Assembly: GCF_015350975.1 (NCBI RefSeq)
Contig: NZ_JADKRX010000003.1
Location: 417,278-481,277, forward strand
Direction: 5' to 3'
From: Curtobacterium sp. VKM Ac-1395
Lineage (GTDB): Bacteria > Actinomycetota > Actinomycetes > Actinomycetales > Microbacteriaceae
DNA length: 64,000 nucleotides
Shown here: piece after piece, positions 27,317 through 35,601 of the stretch
Layout of the letters: the number at the start of each line of letters is the position of its first letter
Position numbering within the stretch: position 1 is the stretch's first letter
Position numbers and translations under genes: made by a program
Notes under the pieces: generated by a model
Databases searched by the model: none
What the model saw: only the letters and a program-made list of their open reading frames with translations
What the model was told of the DNA's origin: nothing

Positions 27317-28267
27317 CTACTTCACGGAGCCGGCCGTGAGCCCGCCCACCAGGTAGCGCTGGAAGACGAGGTAGAGGGCGACGACCGGCACCGCGCAGAC
27401 GATGGAGGCGGCCATCATCTGGCCGTAGATCGGGACCGCGCCGCCCTCCTGCGTCGTGCCGAGCACCTGCAGGACCACGGCGACCGTCCGCGTGTTCGGG
27501 GTCGTCATGATCGTGGAGAACAGCACGTCGTTCCAGCCGAGCAGGAAGGCGAAGATGGCGGACACCACGATCCCCGGCCAGGACAGCGGCAGGACGATCT
27601 TCGTGAGGATCCCCGTCGAGGACGCGCCGTCGATGCGGGCGGCCTCCTCGAGCTCCTTCGGCAGCCCCCGGAGGTAGGTCACCATCACCCAGGTGGAGAA
27701 CGGCAGGGCGAACGTCAGGTAGGTGACGAACAGGCCCCACCGGGTGCCGATGACCTGCACGCCGGTGGCGCTCGCGATGTTGGCGAACACGACGAACACC
27801 GGCAGGAGCAGCAGGGTGCCGGGGATCGACTGCAGCGCGAGCAGGCCGCGGAGGAACGTCAGTCGGCCGAGGAACCGGAAGCGGACGAGCACGTAGGCCG
27901 TCGACACGGCGAGCGCGGCGCTGCAGACGGCGACCGCGCCGGCGGTCAGGATGCTGTTGACGAGCCCCTGCCCGAGCGCGACCGTCGACCAGATGTCGGC
28001 GTAGTTGGCGAGCGTGAACTCGGACGGGAAGTACTCGCCGCGGGCGACCGCGACGTCCGAGTTGACCGACCCGAACACGATGTAGAGCACCGGGACGGCG
28101 ATGAACGCGACGATGACGGCGATCACGGTGACGAGCAGCCAGCGCGGCAGCAGTCGGGTGACGTCGGTGTCGTACGGACGCTTCGGTCGGCGGCCGCCGC
28201 CCGGGGCCGTGATGCTCTCGGTGAGCGTGGCGGTCGGGCGGGTCCTGGTGGGGCTGTAGCCGCTCAT
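27317..28267 (-). CDS. carbohydrate ABC transporter permease (MalG type)
   Basis: Second membrane subunit of a CUT1-family sugar importer. Six hydrophobic segments, the first at about residues 42-66, and the EAA loop ELEEAARIDGASSTGILTKIVLPLSWPGI that contacts the ATPase. It ends in QRYLVGGLTAGSVK, the usual MalG-like terminus. The ATG overlaps the preceding permease stop as ATGA. No ATPase gene lies in the operon, so a multitask MsiK-type ATPase encoded elsewhere is expected. Confidence 0.9.
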   Translation of the reverse strand: MSGYSPTRTRPTATLTESITAPGGGRRPKRPYDTDVTRLLPRWLLVTVIAVIVAFIAVPVLYIVFGSVNSDVAVARGEYFPSEFTLANYADIWSTVALGQGLVNSILTAGAVAVCSAALAVSTAYVLVRFRFLGRLTFLRGLLALQSIPGTLLLLPVFVVFANIASATGVQVIGTRWGLFVTYLTFALPFSTWVMVTYLRGLPKELEEAARIDGASSTGILTKIVLPLSWPGIVVSAIFAFLLGWNDVLFSTIMTTPNTRTVAVVLQVLGTTQEGGAVPIYGQMMAASIVCAVPVVALYLVFQRYLVGGLTAGSVK

Positions 28268-29286
28268 GCGCGTGCTCCCTCGACGTCGGCGGCTGCCGGG
28301 GCTGCCAGCACGGCACGGTCGGCGCGGCGCTGCTTCCGGTTCGGGCCCGCGTCGTCGCCGGTGTCGAGCTGGACGGCCCGCAGGTAGACGAACAGCGGGA
28401 TGGCGACGATCACGAGCGAGCAGATCGCCATCGCGGCGGAGAGCCCGAAGCGGAACGACTGGAAGCTCGCGATGTACGTCAGGACGGGCATGACCTCGAC
28501 GCTCGAGGGCAGCGGGATGCCGAACAGGACGAACGGCAGCGTGAAGTTGTTGATGTTGTGCAGGATCGAGATGATCACCGCCAGGCTCAGCGGACCGCGC
28601 AGGTAGGGGAACACGACGTCGCGGAGCTTGATCCACCAGGTCGCGCCGTCGAGCGAGGCGGCCTCGTGCACCTCGAGGTCGACCGCCTGCAGCCCGGCGA
28701 GGGACAGCAGGTAGACGAACGGCCAGCTCGTCCAGACCATCACGCCGGCGAGTGCCCAGTAGGACGCGGAGCCGTTCAGCCAGAGCACGTCGGTGTGCAG
28801 GACCGAGTTCACGACCCCCTGCGGCTGGAGCATCGTGCGGAAGAACGTGCCGACGACGAAGGCCGGGAGCACGTAGGGGATGAGGTAGACCGACCGGACG
28901 AGGCCGCGACCGCGGAACCGGTTCTGCGTCGAGATCGCGGCGGCGACCCCGATCGGGACGGTGACGGCGGTGACGAGCACCGCGAGCGACACCGAGATCC
29001 AGATGGAGTGCAGCAGCGGCGAGTTCGTGAAGGCCTCGGCGAAGTTCGCGAAGCCGACGAACGGGGCGCTGAACCACTGCCGGAGCGTGTACTGGTCGAG
29101 GTCGAGCATCGCGATGAAGAACCCGACGAGGAGCGGCACCACGATGATCGCGAGCATCAGGAGGCCGCCCGGGAGCAGCATCCAGAGCGGACGCTCCCGC
29201 TTGTACAGCGGGGTCGTGCCGTGCGGACGGACGGGGTGGTGCCCGTCGGGTCGCCGCGTGCTGGGCTTGGTCTGCGTGGCGGTCAT
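28264..29286 (-). CDS. carbohydrate ABC transporter permease (MalF type)
   Basis: First membrane subunit of the hexuronate-locus importer. Hydrophobic segments begin with WMLLPGGLLMLAIIVVPLLVGFFIAML; PYVLPAFVVGTFFRTML and the EAA loop VHEAASLDGATWWIKLRDVVFPYLRGPL identify the family. The ATG at 29284-29286 overlaps the binding-protein stop by one base (TGATG) and has GGAGG six bases upstream; a GTG one codon earlier is possible but too close to that site. The basic C-terminal tail (NRKQRRADRAVLAAPAAADVEGARA) is longer than usual. Confidence 0.9.
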   Translation of the reverse strand: MTATQTKPSTRRPDGHHPVRPHGTTPLYKRERPLWMLLPGGLLMLAIIVVPLLVGFFIAMLDLDQYTLRQWFSAPFVGFANFAEAFTNSPLLHSIWISVSLAVLVTAVTVPIGVAAAISTQNRFRGRGLVRSVYLIPYVLPAFVVGTFFRTMLQPQGVVNSVLHTDVLWLNGSASYWALAGVMVWTSWPFVYLLSLAGLQAVDLEVHEAASLDGATWWIKLRDVVFPYLRGPLSLAVIISILHNINNFTLPFVLFGIPLPSSVEVMPVLTYIASFQSFRFGLSAAMAICSLVIVAIPLFVYLRAVQLDTGDDAGPNRKQRRADRAVLAAPAAADVEGARA

Positions 29287-30626
29287 CACAGACCTCCGTT
29301 CTTCTGCCGGTCGAGCGTGGCCTGGGCGTCCCGCTGCGCGTCCTGCAGGCGCTTGCGGAGTTGGTCGTCGGTGACCTCGCCGCGCTTGAGCGACGGGATC
29401 GACTGCACGACGACGTCGACGAGCGCGAGCTGGATGTCCGACCAGGCGCCGGTGAAGGCGGTGGGCTTGGACAGGCGCCCGGCGTCGATGATGGGCTTGA
29501 GCTGGGGGTTCTCCGCTGCCAGCTGCGCGGCGGCGTCCACGTTGGTGGGCAGGTTGCCGAACAGGTCGTAGTACTCGAGCTGGGCCTTCTTCGTGCTGAG
29601 CTGCTTGATGAACCGGAACGACAGGTCCTGCTTGGTGCCGTAGTCGGCGACGACGAAGTTGTCACCGGACAGGATGCTGGCCGCCTCGATGCCGTCGGTC
29701 GGGCGTTCGGTGGCGCCCGGCGGCACGGTCGGCAGCAGGGCGAACTCGTACTTGCCGTCGACCTTCGTGCCCGTGAACGAGTTGATGGCGGTGGTCGTCG
29801 TCATCGGGAAGAACGCCGCCTTGCCCTCGGTGAACTGCGCGAGGGCCTGCGCGTTGTTCCACCCGATCGCCGACTCGTCCACGACGCCGTCCTTCGTGAC
29901 CCAGTCGAAGTACGTCCGGTAGGCGTTCTGCACGGCGTCCGCGTCGAGCTCGGCCTTCGTGCCGTCGACGATGGTGTTGCCGGCGTTCTCGGACATCCCC
30001 CAGATGAACTTCCACGGGTCGAACCCGTCGGCGTAGGCGATCGCGAGGCCGTGGCGGTCACCGGTCGTGGTGGCCTTCGCGTCGGCGGTGAGCTGGTCCC
30101 ACGTGGTCGGCATCTCGGTGATGCCGGCCTGGGCGAGCAGGTCCGTGTTCACCGCCATCACGAACGGACGGCTGGCGAACGGGATGCCGATCTGCTTCGA
30201 CGCGCTCGGACCGGAGATGCCGAACGACGCCGGGTCGAACTGGTCCTTCCCCCCGACGGCCGCCCACTGCTGCTTCCCCATCTGGACGAAGGCACCGGTG
30301 GCGTAGGCGGTCGGGGTGAAGGTGGTGCCGATCGCGTAGACGTCGGGGCCCTGACCCGAGATGACGCTCGTCTGGATCGCGGTCAGTTCCTCCTGGGCGG
30401 AGGAGTACGTCTCCCACTGGATGTCGGCTCCGGTGGTGCGCTTGAACTCGGCAGCGGTGTCCTGCTGCCACTGCTTGCGTTCCGTGGGGTAGGTCGTGTC
30501 CGCGCCCATCATGACGCGGAGTGTGTTCGGGTCGTCGCCGCTGCCGTTGACGATCGCGCATCCCGGCAGGGACAGCGTCGCGAGGGCGACCACGACCACA
30601 GAACCGATGAGGGTCCGTGCCTTCAT
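29286..30626 (-). CDS. sugar ABC transporter substrate-binding lipoprotein
   Basis: Extracellular solute-binding protein (family 1) feeding the two permeases. It has a type II signal peptide with lipobox LPGC (Cys near residue 22), then NTLRVMMGADTTYPTERKQWQQDTAAEFKRTTG typical of CUT1 binding proteins. DVYAIGTTFTPTAYATGAF and AAFFPMTTTTAINSFTG lie in the ligand-cleft region. The ATG at 30624-30626 is set by a strong GGAGGAAA; the longer frame is non-coding. First gene of the eight-gene operon, so its expression reports the LacI operator directly. Ligand: probably a hexuronate or oligouronide, inferred from the neighbours. Confidence 0.9.
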   Translation of the reverse strand: MKARTLIGSVVVVALATLSLPGCAIVNGSGDDPNTLRVMMGADTTYPTERKQWQQDTAAEFKRTTGADIQWETYSSAQEELTAIQTSVISGQGPDVYAIGTTFTPTAYATGAFVQMGKQQWAAVGGKDQFDPASFGISGPSASKQIGIPFASRPFVMAVNTDLLAQAGITEMPTTWDQLTADAKATTTGDRHGLAIAYADGFDPWKFIWGMSENAGNTIVDGTKAELDADAVQNAYRTYFDWVTKDGVVDESAIGWNNAQALAQFTEGKAAFFPMTTTTAINSFTGTKVDGKYEFALLPTVPPGATERPTDGIEAASILSGDNFVVADYGTKQDLSFRFIKQLSTKKAQLEYYDLFGNLPTNVDAAAQLAAENPQLKPIIDAGRLSKPTAFTGAWSDIQLALVDVVVQSIPSLKRGEVTDDQLRKRLQDAQRDAQATLDRQKNGGL

Positions 30627-30712
30627 GGGGTTTCCTCCTTGGGGCATCCACCCGAGCGGCGCTGCTCGGGGGTCCGCCGGGACGGCCCGGCTGACGACCA
30701 CTGTCGCGCGGG

Positions 30713-30748
30713 TGGCAACAGGCGGCAACCGGTTGCCACTTGTTGCCA
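30713..30748. promoter_or_regulatory. nested palindromic operator between binding-protein gene and lacI
   Basis: A perfect 14-bp palindrome GGCAACCGGTTGCC (30724-30737, central CG as in LacI-family operators) is flanked at exactly equal distance by TGGCAACA (30713-30720) and TGTTGCCA (30741-30748). All three share the centre between 30730 and 30731. It overlaps the -35 regions proposed for both divergent promoters, so the LacI-type protein encoded next to it should control both the uptake/catabolic operon and lacI-uxaC. Confidence 0.75.
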
Positions 30749-30762
30749 GAGCGGCCTAGCGT
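30733..30762 (+). promoter_or_regulatory. probable promoter of lacI-uxaC
   Basis: TTGCCA (30733-30738) and TAGCGT (30757-30762) are separated by 18 bases; the -35 lies in the operator core. On the opposite strand TTGCCG (30723-30728) and GACAGT (30700-30705), 17 bases apart, are a weaker candidate for the operon promoter. Confidence 0.5.
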
Positions 30763-30841
30763 TCGACACGTCGGGACGACGCCGTGGCGCCCCGACCGTC
30801 GACCGTCGACAGCAGCAGCAGCACCGGACAGGGAGGTGCCC

Positions 30842-31882
30842 GTGACCGAGACCGACTCGTCCCGCCGCGTCACGATCCGCGACGTCGCCACCGCGACCGG
30901 GGTCGCACCGTCGACGGTGTCCCGTGCCCTGTCACTCCCCGACCGAGTGAACCCCGTCACGCAGCAGCGCATCCAGCAGGCCGCCCGCGACCTCGGCTAC
31001 GTCGCGAACTCGCAGGCCCGGGCGCTGACGTCCGGCAGGACCCGTGCGGTCGCGGTCCTGGTGTCCGACATCACGAACCCGTTCTACTTCGACGTCATCC
31101 GGGGTACGCAGCACCAGCTCGCCGCCGCCGGGTGGACGCAGCTGCTCGTCGACACCGAGGAGTCCGCGGACGCCGAGATGGCCGCCCTGAGCGCGGTGTC
31201 TACGAAGGCCGACGGCGTCGTGCTCACCGCGTCGCGCCTGTCCGACGTCCAGATCGCGAAGTTCGCCGAGCGCACCCCGCTCGTGGTGGTGAACCGCCGT
31301 CCGGCCGGGGTGCCCTCCGTGCTCATCGACACCCCTGGCGGTGTCGAGCAGGCCGTGCAGCACCTCGCGTCGCTCGGGCACCGTGACGTCCTGTACGTCG
31401 CCGGGCCGGACAGCTCGTGGTCGAACGAACGCCGCTGGCGCGCCCTGGTCCGGGTCGCGAAGCGGCTCGACGTCCGCGTCGCCCGGATCGGTCCACACGC
31501 CCCGTTCGTCGACTCCGGAGCCGCCGCGGCCGACGCCGCCGTCAACGCGGGAGCGACGGCGTGCATCGCCTTCAACGACCTCATCGCGATCGGGATGCTC
31601 GGACGGCTCCGGGAGCGCGGAGTCCGCGTGCCCCAGGACATCAGCATCGTCGGCTGCGACGACATCTTCGGCGCCGACTTCTGCAACCCGCCGCTCACCA
31701 CGATGACGTCGCCGATCGAGCGGGCCGGCCGCGTCGCGATCCGGATGCTCCTGGGCAGGCTCGGTGCCGTCCCGGCCGACGAGCTCCCCGGGGAGCAGAT
31801 GAGCGGTGCCGTCGCACTGCCGACCCACCTGACGGTGCGCGAGTCGACCGGACCCGCGCCGTCCTCGCGAAGGAACCGATGA
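30842..31882 (+). CDS. LacI family transcriptional regulator of the hexuronate locus
   Basis: A 346-residue repressor. The N-terminal helix-turn-helix and hinge are VTIRDVATATGVAPSTVSRAL followed by VNPVTQQRIQQAARDLGYVANSQARAL. The periplasmic-binding-protein-like effector domain runs from AVLVSDITNPFYFDVIRG to the end, with FNDLIAIGMLGRLRERGVRVPQDISIVGCDDI. The GTG at 30842 is chosen for GGAGG five bases upstream. It is divergent from the transporter operon across the nested palindrome, and its stop overlaps uxaC, so regulator and isomerase are co-expressed. The inducer is probably a hexuronate or a pathway intermediate. Confidence 0.9.
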   Translation: MTETDSSRRVTIRDVATATGVAPSTVSRALSLPDRVNPVTQQRIQQAARDLGYVANSQARALTSGRTRAVAVLVSDITNPFYFDVIRGTQHQLAAAGWTQLLVDTEESADAEMAALSAVSTKADGVVLTASRLSDVQIAKFAERTPLVVVNRRPAGVPSVLIDTPGGVEQAVQHLASLGHRDVLYVAGPDSSWSNERRWRALVRVAKRLDVRVARIGPHAPFVDSGAAAADAAVNAGATACIAFNDLIAIGMLGRLRERGVRVPQDISIVGCDDIFGADFCNPPLTTMTSPIERAGRVAIRMLLGRLGAVPADELPGEQMSGAVALPTHLTVRESTGPAPSSRRNR

Positions 31883-33318
31883 TGACCACCACGCCCCCGC
31901 GCACCCTGGCCCCGCACCCAGACCGGCTGTTCCCCGCCGACCCCGCCACCAGGACGATCGCCCGGACCCTGTACGACGCCGTTGCGCACGCGCCGATCAT
32001 CTCCCCGCACGGGCACGTCGACGCGGCCCTGATCGCGGACGACCAGCCGTTCGCCGACCCCGCCGCGCTGCTGATCACGCCCGACCACTACGTCCTGCGG
32101 CTCCTGCACGCGAACGGTGTCGGACTGGAGGCGCTGGGTCGCGCCGACCTGTCGGGAACCGGCACCGTGCCTCCCGGCCGACAGATCTGGCGGACACTGG
32201 CGGAGCACTGGGACGACTTCCTCGGCACCCCCGTCCGGTACTGGTTCGAGACGGAGCTGCACGACGTCTTCGGGCTGACGGAGCAGCCGTCGGCCGCGAA
32301 CGCGGACGCGCAGTACGACCACATCGCCGGCCTGCTGCAGCAGCCGCAGATGCGGCCGCGCGCCCTGTTCGACGCCTTCGGCATCGAGGTCCTCGCCACC
32401 ACCGACGCCCCGGACGCCGACCTCGACGCGCACGCACGGCTCGCCGCCGACCCCACCTTCCGCGGCCGGGTGCTCCCCACCTTCCGCGCGGACGCCGTCT
32501 TCGACCCGTCCCGTCCGGACTGGAGGCTCGTGGTCGCGTCCGTCGGTGAGGCCGCCGGCATCGACACGGGCACCCACGACGGGTTGCTCGCGGCACTCCG
32601 CGCGCGTCGGCAGCACTTCATCGAGCACGGCGCGACGGCGACGGACACCGGGGTGCTCGACGCCGGGTCGACGCCGCTGTCGCCGGCGGAACGCGCGCGG
32701 ATCCACGCGGCGGCGCTGCAGGGGCCGGCCGGGGTGACCGCGGCCGAGGCCGTCGCCTACCGGCACGACATGCTCTTCCGGTGGGCCGAGATGAGCGTCG
32801 ACGACGGCCTGGTCATGCAGCTGCACCCGGGGATCGTCCGGAACCACCACACGCCGACCCTCGAGCGCTTCGGGCCCGACACCGGGCACGACCTGCCCGC
32901 GGTCGGCGCGTTCACCGGACCGCTGCGGCCGCTGCTCGAGGCCTTCGGCACCGCGCCCGGGTTCCACCTGGTGCTGTTCACCGTCGACGAGACCGTGTTC
33001 TCGCGGGAGATCGGTCCGCTCGCGGGCTTCTACCCCGCCGTGTACGCCGGGGCACCCTGGTGGTTCATCGACACCCCGGCGGCGATCGGGCGCTACCGGT
33101 CGGCGATCACCGACTCGACGTCGTTCACGAAGACGTCCGGGTTCATCGACGACACCCGGGCGTACTGCTCCATCCCCGCGCGGCACGACATGGCGCGGCG
33201 GGCGGATGCGGCGTACCTGGCGTCGCTCGTGGTGACGCACCAGGTGTCCGAGGAGGACGCCGTGCGCACCGCGCAGCGGATCGTGTCCGACATCCCGCGG
33301 GCGACGTTCAAGTTGTAG
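31879..33318 (+). CDS. uxaC: glucuronate isomerase (uronate isomerase)
   Basis: Converts D-glucuronate to D-fructuronate (and galacturonate to tagaturonate), the entry step of hexuronate catabolism. Amidohydrolase-type barrel of 479 residues. The metal-binding HGHVD is in IISPHGHVDAALIADDQPF; other family blocks are YWFETELHDVFGL, MQLHPGIVRNHH, GAPWWFIDTPAAIGRYR and FIDDTRAYCSIPARHDMARR. ATG at 31879 overlaps the lacI stop as ATGA; a second ATG directly follows, and AAGGA upstream would serve either. Its partners uxuB and manD are on the divergent operon. Confidence 0.93.
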   Translation: MMTTTPPRTLAPHPDRLFPADPATRTIARTLYDAVAHAPIISPHGHVDAALIADDQPFADPAALLITPDHYVLRLLHANGVGLEALGRADLSGTGTVPPGRQIWRTLAEHWDDFLGTPVRYWFETELHDVFGLTEQPSAANADAQYDHIAGLLQQPQMRPRALFDAFGIEVLATTDAPDADLDAHARLAADPTFRGRVLPTFRADAVFDPSRPDWRLVVASVGEAAGIDTGTHDGLLAALRARRQHFIEHGATATDTGVLDAGSTPLSPAERARIHAAALQGPAGVTAAEAVAYRHDMLFRWAEMSVDDGLVMQLHPGIVRNHHTPTLERFGPDTGHDLPAVGAFTGPLRPLLEAFGTAPGFHLVLFTVDETVFSREIGPLAGFYPAVYAGAPWWFIDTPAAIGRYRSAITDSTSFTKTSGFIDDTRAYCSIPARHDMARRADAAYLASLVVTHQVSEEDAVRTAQRIVSDIPRATFKL

Positions 33319-33429
33319 GGGTGTCTCGTGGTCAGGGTGCGAGGTTGATCACTCGGTGCGAGGTCGCGGCAGCGCACGGGGTGGTCGAGCTCGCACGGGG
33401 CGGGCGCGTTCGCACCGTGCAGGCTCCCG

Positions 33430-33957
33430 TCAGGGCAGGAGGGCGAGGATGCGCGCGACGGTCTCGTCGACCGTGCCCTGGATCGGGACGGCAGCGCCGG
33501 CCTCGTCGTCCGCGGGCCGCTCGAGCGTGCCGAACTGCGAGTCGAGCAGCGAGTTCGGCATGTACTCGTGGTGCCGGTGGGACTGCCGGTCCGCGATGAG
33601 CTCCCGCGACCCGTCGAGGTAGGCGATGAACAGCCCGGGTGCACTCGCCCGCAGCCGGTCCCGGTAGATGCGCTTCAGGGCGGAGTTCGCCATCACGCAG
33701 CGCTTCCCCGCGGCCTCGACCTCGGCGATGCGAGCGGCGCAGGCGTCGAGCCACGGCCAGCGGTCCTCGTCCGTCAGGGGCGTGCCCTGTCGCATCTTCT
33801 CCTTGTTCGACGCCGGGTGCAGGTCGTCGGCGTCGACGAACTCCGCGGGCTCCCCACGGTCGTGCAGCGCCGTCGCCAGGGCATCGCCGATCGTGGACTT
33901 GCCGGAGCCGGAGACCCCCATGACGAGGACGGGCGGTCGGGTCGGTCGGTCGCTCAT
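33430..33957 (-). CDS. gntK: gluconokinase
   Basis: Phosphorylates D-gluconate to 6-phosphogluconate. A 175-residue P-loop kinase with Walker A GVSGSGKST (residues 14-22), the substrate-contact DADDLHPASNKEKMRQGTPL, SALKRIYRDRLR and the C-terminal EYMPNSLLDSQFGTLE, all typical of GntK. The ATG at 33955-33957 has TACGGT six bases upstream, consistent with a leaderless mRNA; the longer upstream frame crosses the promoter region. It is divergent from gnd, which uses its product, and converges on uxaC. Confidence 0.93.
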   Translation of the reverse strand: MSDRPTRPPVLVMGVSGSGKSTIGDALATALHDRGEPAEFVDADDLHPASNKEKMRQGTPLTDEDRWPWLDACAARIAEVEAAGKRCVMANSALKRIYRDRLRASAPGLFIAYLDGSRELIADRQSHRHHEYMPNSLLDSQFGTLERPADDEAGAAVPIQGTVDETVARILALLP

Positions 33958-34069
33958 GCCTCCACCGTATGGGCAACGCCGACTGTTCTCCCCAGGTTGT
34001 GGCAACTGTCGGGCGGTCCCAGCGCGGCGGACGTAGCGTGGGCGAAACGTGACGACGAAGGAGATCCTC

Positions 34070-35527
34070 GTGGCAGACAGCAACGGTCAGGCGAACATCG
34101 GTGTGGTGGGGCTCGCGGTGATGGGGTCGAACCTCGCCCGCAACCTCGCTTCGCGGGAGGGCAACACGGTCGCGGTCTACAACCGCACCTACGCCCGCAC
34201 CGAAGACCTCATGAAGGAGCACGGTGACGCGGGCTTCATCGCGTCAGAGGACATCGACGGCTTCGTGGCGTCGCTCGCCAAGCCCCGCACCGCCATCATC
34301 ATGGTGCAGGCCGGCAAGGGCACCGACGCGGTGATCGGGCAGCTCGCCGAGCGCTTCGAACCCGGCGACATCATCGTCGACGGTGGCAACGCGAACTTCC
34401 AGGACACCATCCGGCGCGAGCACGAGCTCCGCGAACAGGGCCTGAACTTCGTCGGCACCGGCATCTCCGGTGGTGAAGAGGGCGCCCTGCACGGCCCGTC
34501 GATCATGCCGGGTGGCTCGGACGAGGCCTGGGAGACCCTGGGCCCGATCCTGAAGTCGATCGCCGCCGTGGCCGAGGGCGAGCCGTGCGTGACCCACGTC
34601 GGCACCGACGGTGCCGGCCACTTCGTGAAGATGGTGCACAACGGCATCGAGTACGCCGACATGCAGCTCATCGCGGAGTCCTACGACCTGCTCCGCCGGG
34701 TCGGGGGCCTCTCCGTCGAGGACCTCGTCAAGGTGTTCGACGAGTGGAACAAGGGGGACCTCGAGTCCTACCTGATCGAGATCACCGGTGAGGTCCTCAA
34801 GCAGCAGGACGCCGACACCGGCAAGCCGCTCGTGGACGTCATCCGCGACGCCGCCGGGTCCAAGGGCACCGGCGTGTGGACCGTGCAGAACGCGGTCGGC
34901 CTCGGCATCCCGGTGTCCGGCATCGGCGAAGCGGTCTTCGCACGGGCCGTGTCGTCGAAGGCGTCGCAGCGTGCCGCCGTCCAGAAGTCCGTGAAGAACC
35001 GGCCGTCGATCGCCGAGGTCCCCGACACGTTCGCCGACGACGTCCGTGCAGCGCTCTACGCGTCGAAGGTCGTCGCGTACGCCCAGGGCTTCGACCTCAT
35101 CATCGCCGGCGCCAAGGAGTACGACTGGGACATCAACCTCGGTGACATGGCGAAGATCTGGCGCGGCGGCTGCATCATCCGCGCGCAGTTCCTGAACCGC
35201 ATCGTCGAGGCCTACGACAAGGACCCGGAGCTCGAGTCCCTGCTCGTCGACCCGTACTTCGCCGACGCCGTGGCCGAGGGCGAAGCCGCCTGGCGCCGCA
35301 TCGTCGGCATCGCGGCCGCGTCGGGTGTCCCGGCGCCGGGCTTCTCGTCCGCGCTGTCGTACTTCGACGCGCTCGCGTCCGACCGGCTGCCCGCGTCCCT
35401 GATCCAGGGGCAGCGCGACTTCTTCGGTGCGCACACCTACCAGCGCATCGACAAGGACGGCACCTTCCACACGCTGTGGTCCGAGGACGACCGCCGCGAG
35501 GTCGAGCAGGAGCCGTCGACGCACTGA
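34070..35527 (+). CDS. gnd: 6-phosphogluconate dehydrogenase, decarboxylating
   Basis: Oxidises 6-phosphogluconate to ribulose 5-phosphate with NADP+ in the pentose phosphate pathway. The dinucleotide fold is IGVVGLAVMGSNLARNLA; the family signature IIVDGGNANFQDT and the catalytic region GAGHFVKMVHNGIEYADMQLIAE with its Lys are present, as is YDWDINLGDMAKIWRGGCIIRAQFL. The GTG at 34070 is chosen because AAGGAG sits 7 bases upstream; a GTG at 34049 in the same frame lacks a site. At 485 residues it is the long (hexose monophosphate shunt) type. Divergent from gntK, forming a gluconate-to-ribulose-5-phosphate shunt. Confidence 0.95.
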   Translation: MADSNGQANIGVVGLAVMGSNLARNLASREGNTVAVYNRTYARTEDLMKEHGDAGFIASEDIDGFVASLAKPRTAIIMVQAGKGTDAVIGQLAERFEPGDIIVDGGNANFQDTIRREHELREQGLNFVGTGISGGEEGALHGPSIMPGGSDEAWETLGPILKSIAAVAEGEPCVTHVGTDGAGHFVKMVHNGIEYADMQLIAESYDLLRRVGGLSVEDLVKVFDEWNKGDLESYLIEITGEVLKQQDADTGKPLVDVIRDAAGSKGTGVWTVQNAVGLGIPVSGIGEAVFARAVSSKASQRAAVQKSVKNRPSIAEVPDTFADDVRAALYASKVVAYAQGFDLIIAGAKEYDWDINLGDMAKIWRGGCIIRAQFLNRIVEAYDKDPELESLLVDPYFADAVAEGEAAWRRIVGIAAASGVPAPGFSSALSYFDALASDRLPASLIQGQRDFFGAHTYQRIDKDGTFHTLWSEDDRREVEQEPSTH

Positions 35528-35546
35528 TCCGACTCCTCGTCGTCGC

Positions 35547-35584
35547 GACGGAGCGGGTGGACGTGGACGCCCTCCCACTCCGTC
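35547..35584. terminator. bidirectional hairpin between gnd and glycosyltransferase gene
   Basis: GACGGAG at the left and CTCCGTC at the right close an imperfect stem (inner GGGTGG / CCTCCC) in the 74-base gap between two convergent genes. Confidence 0.55.
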
Positions 35585-35601
35585 ACGGCAACGCGGTCAT
35601 G

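Noticed and set aside
32514-32530. Arm of the dispersed palindromic element inside uxaC
   Set aside because: The 17 bases encode RPDWRL, which fits normal uxaC coding sequence, and there is no second arm; probably coincidence.
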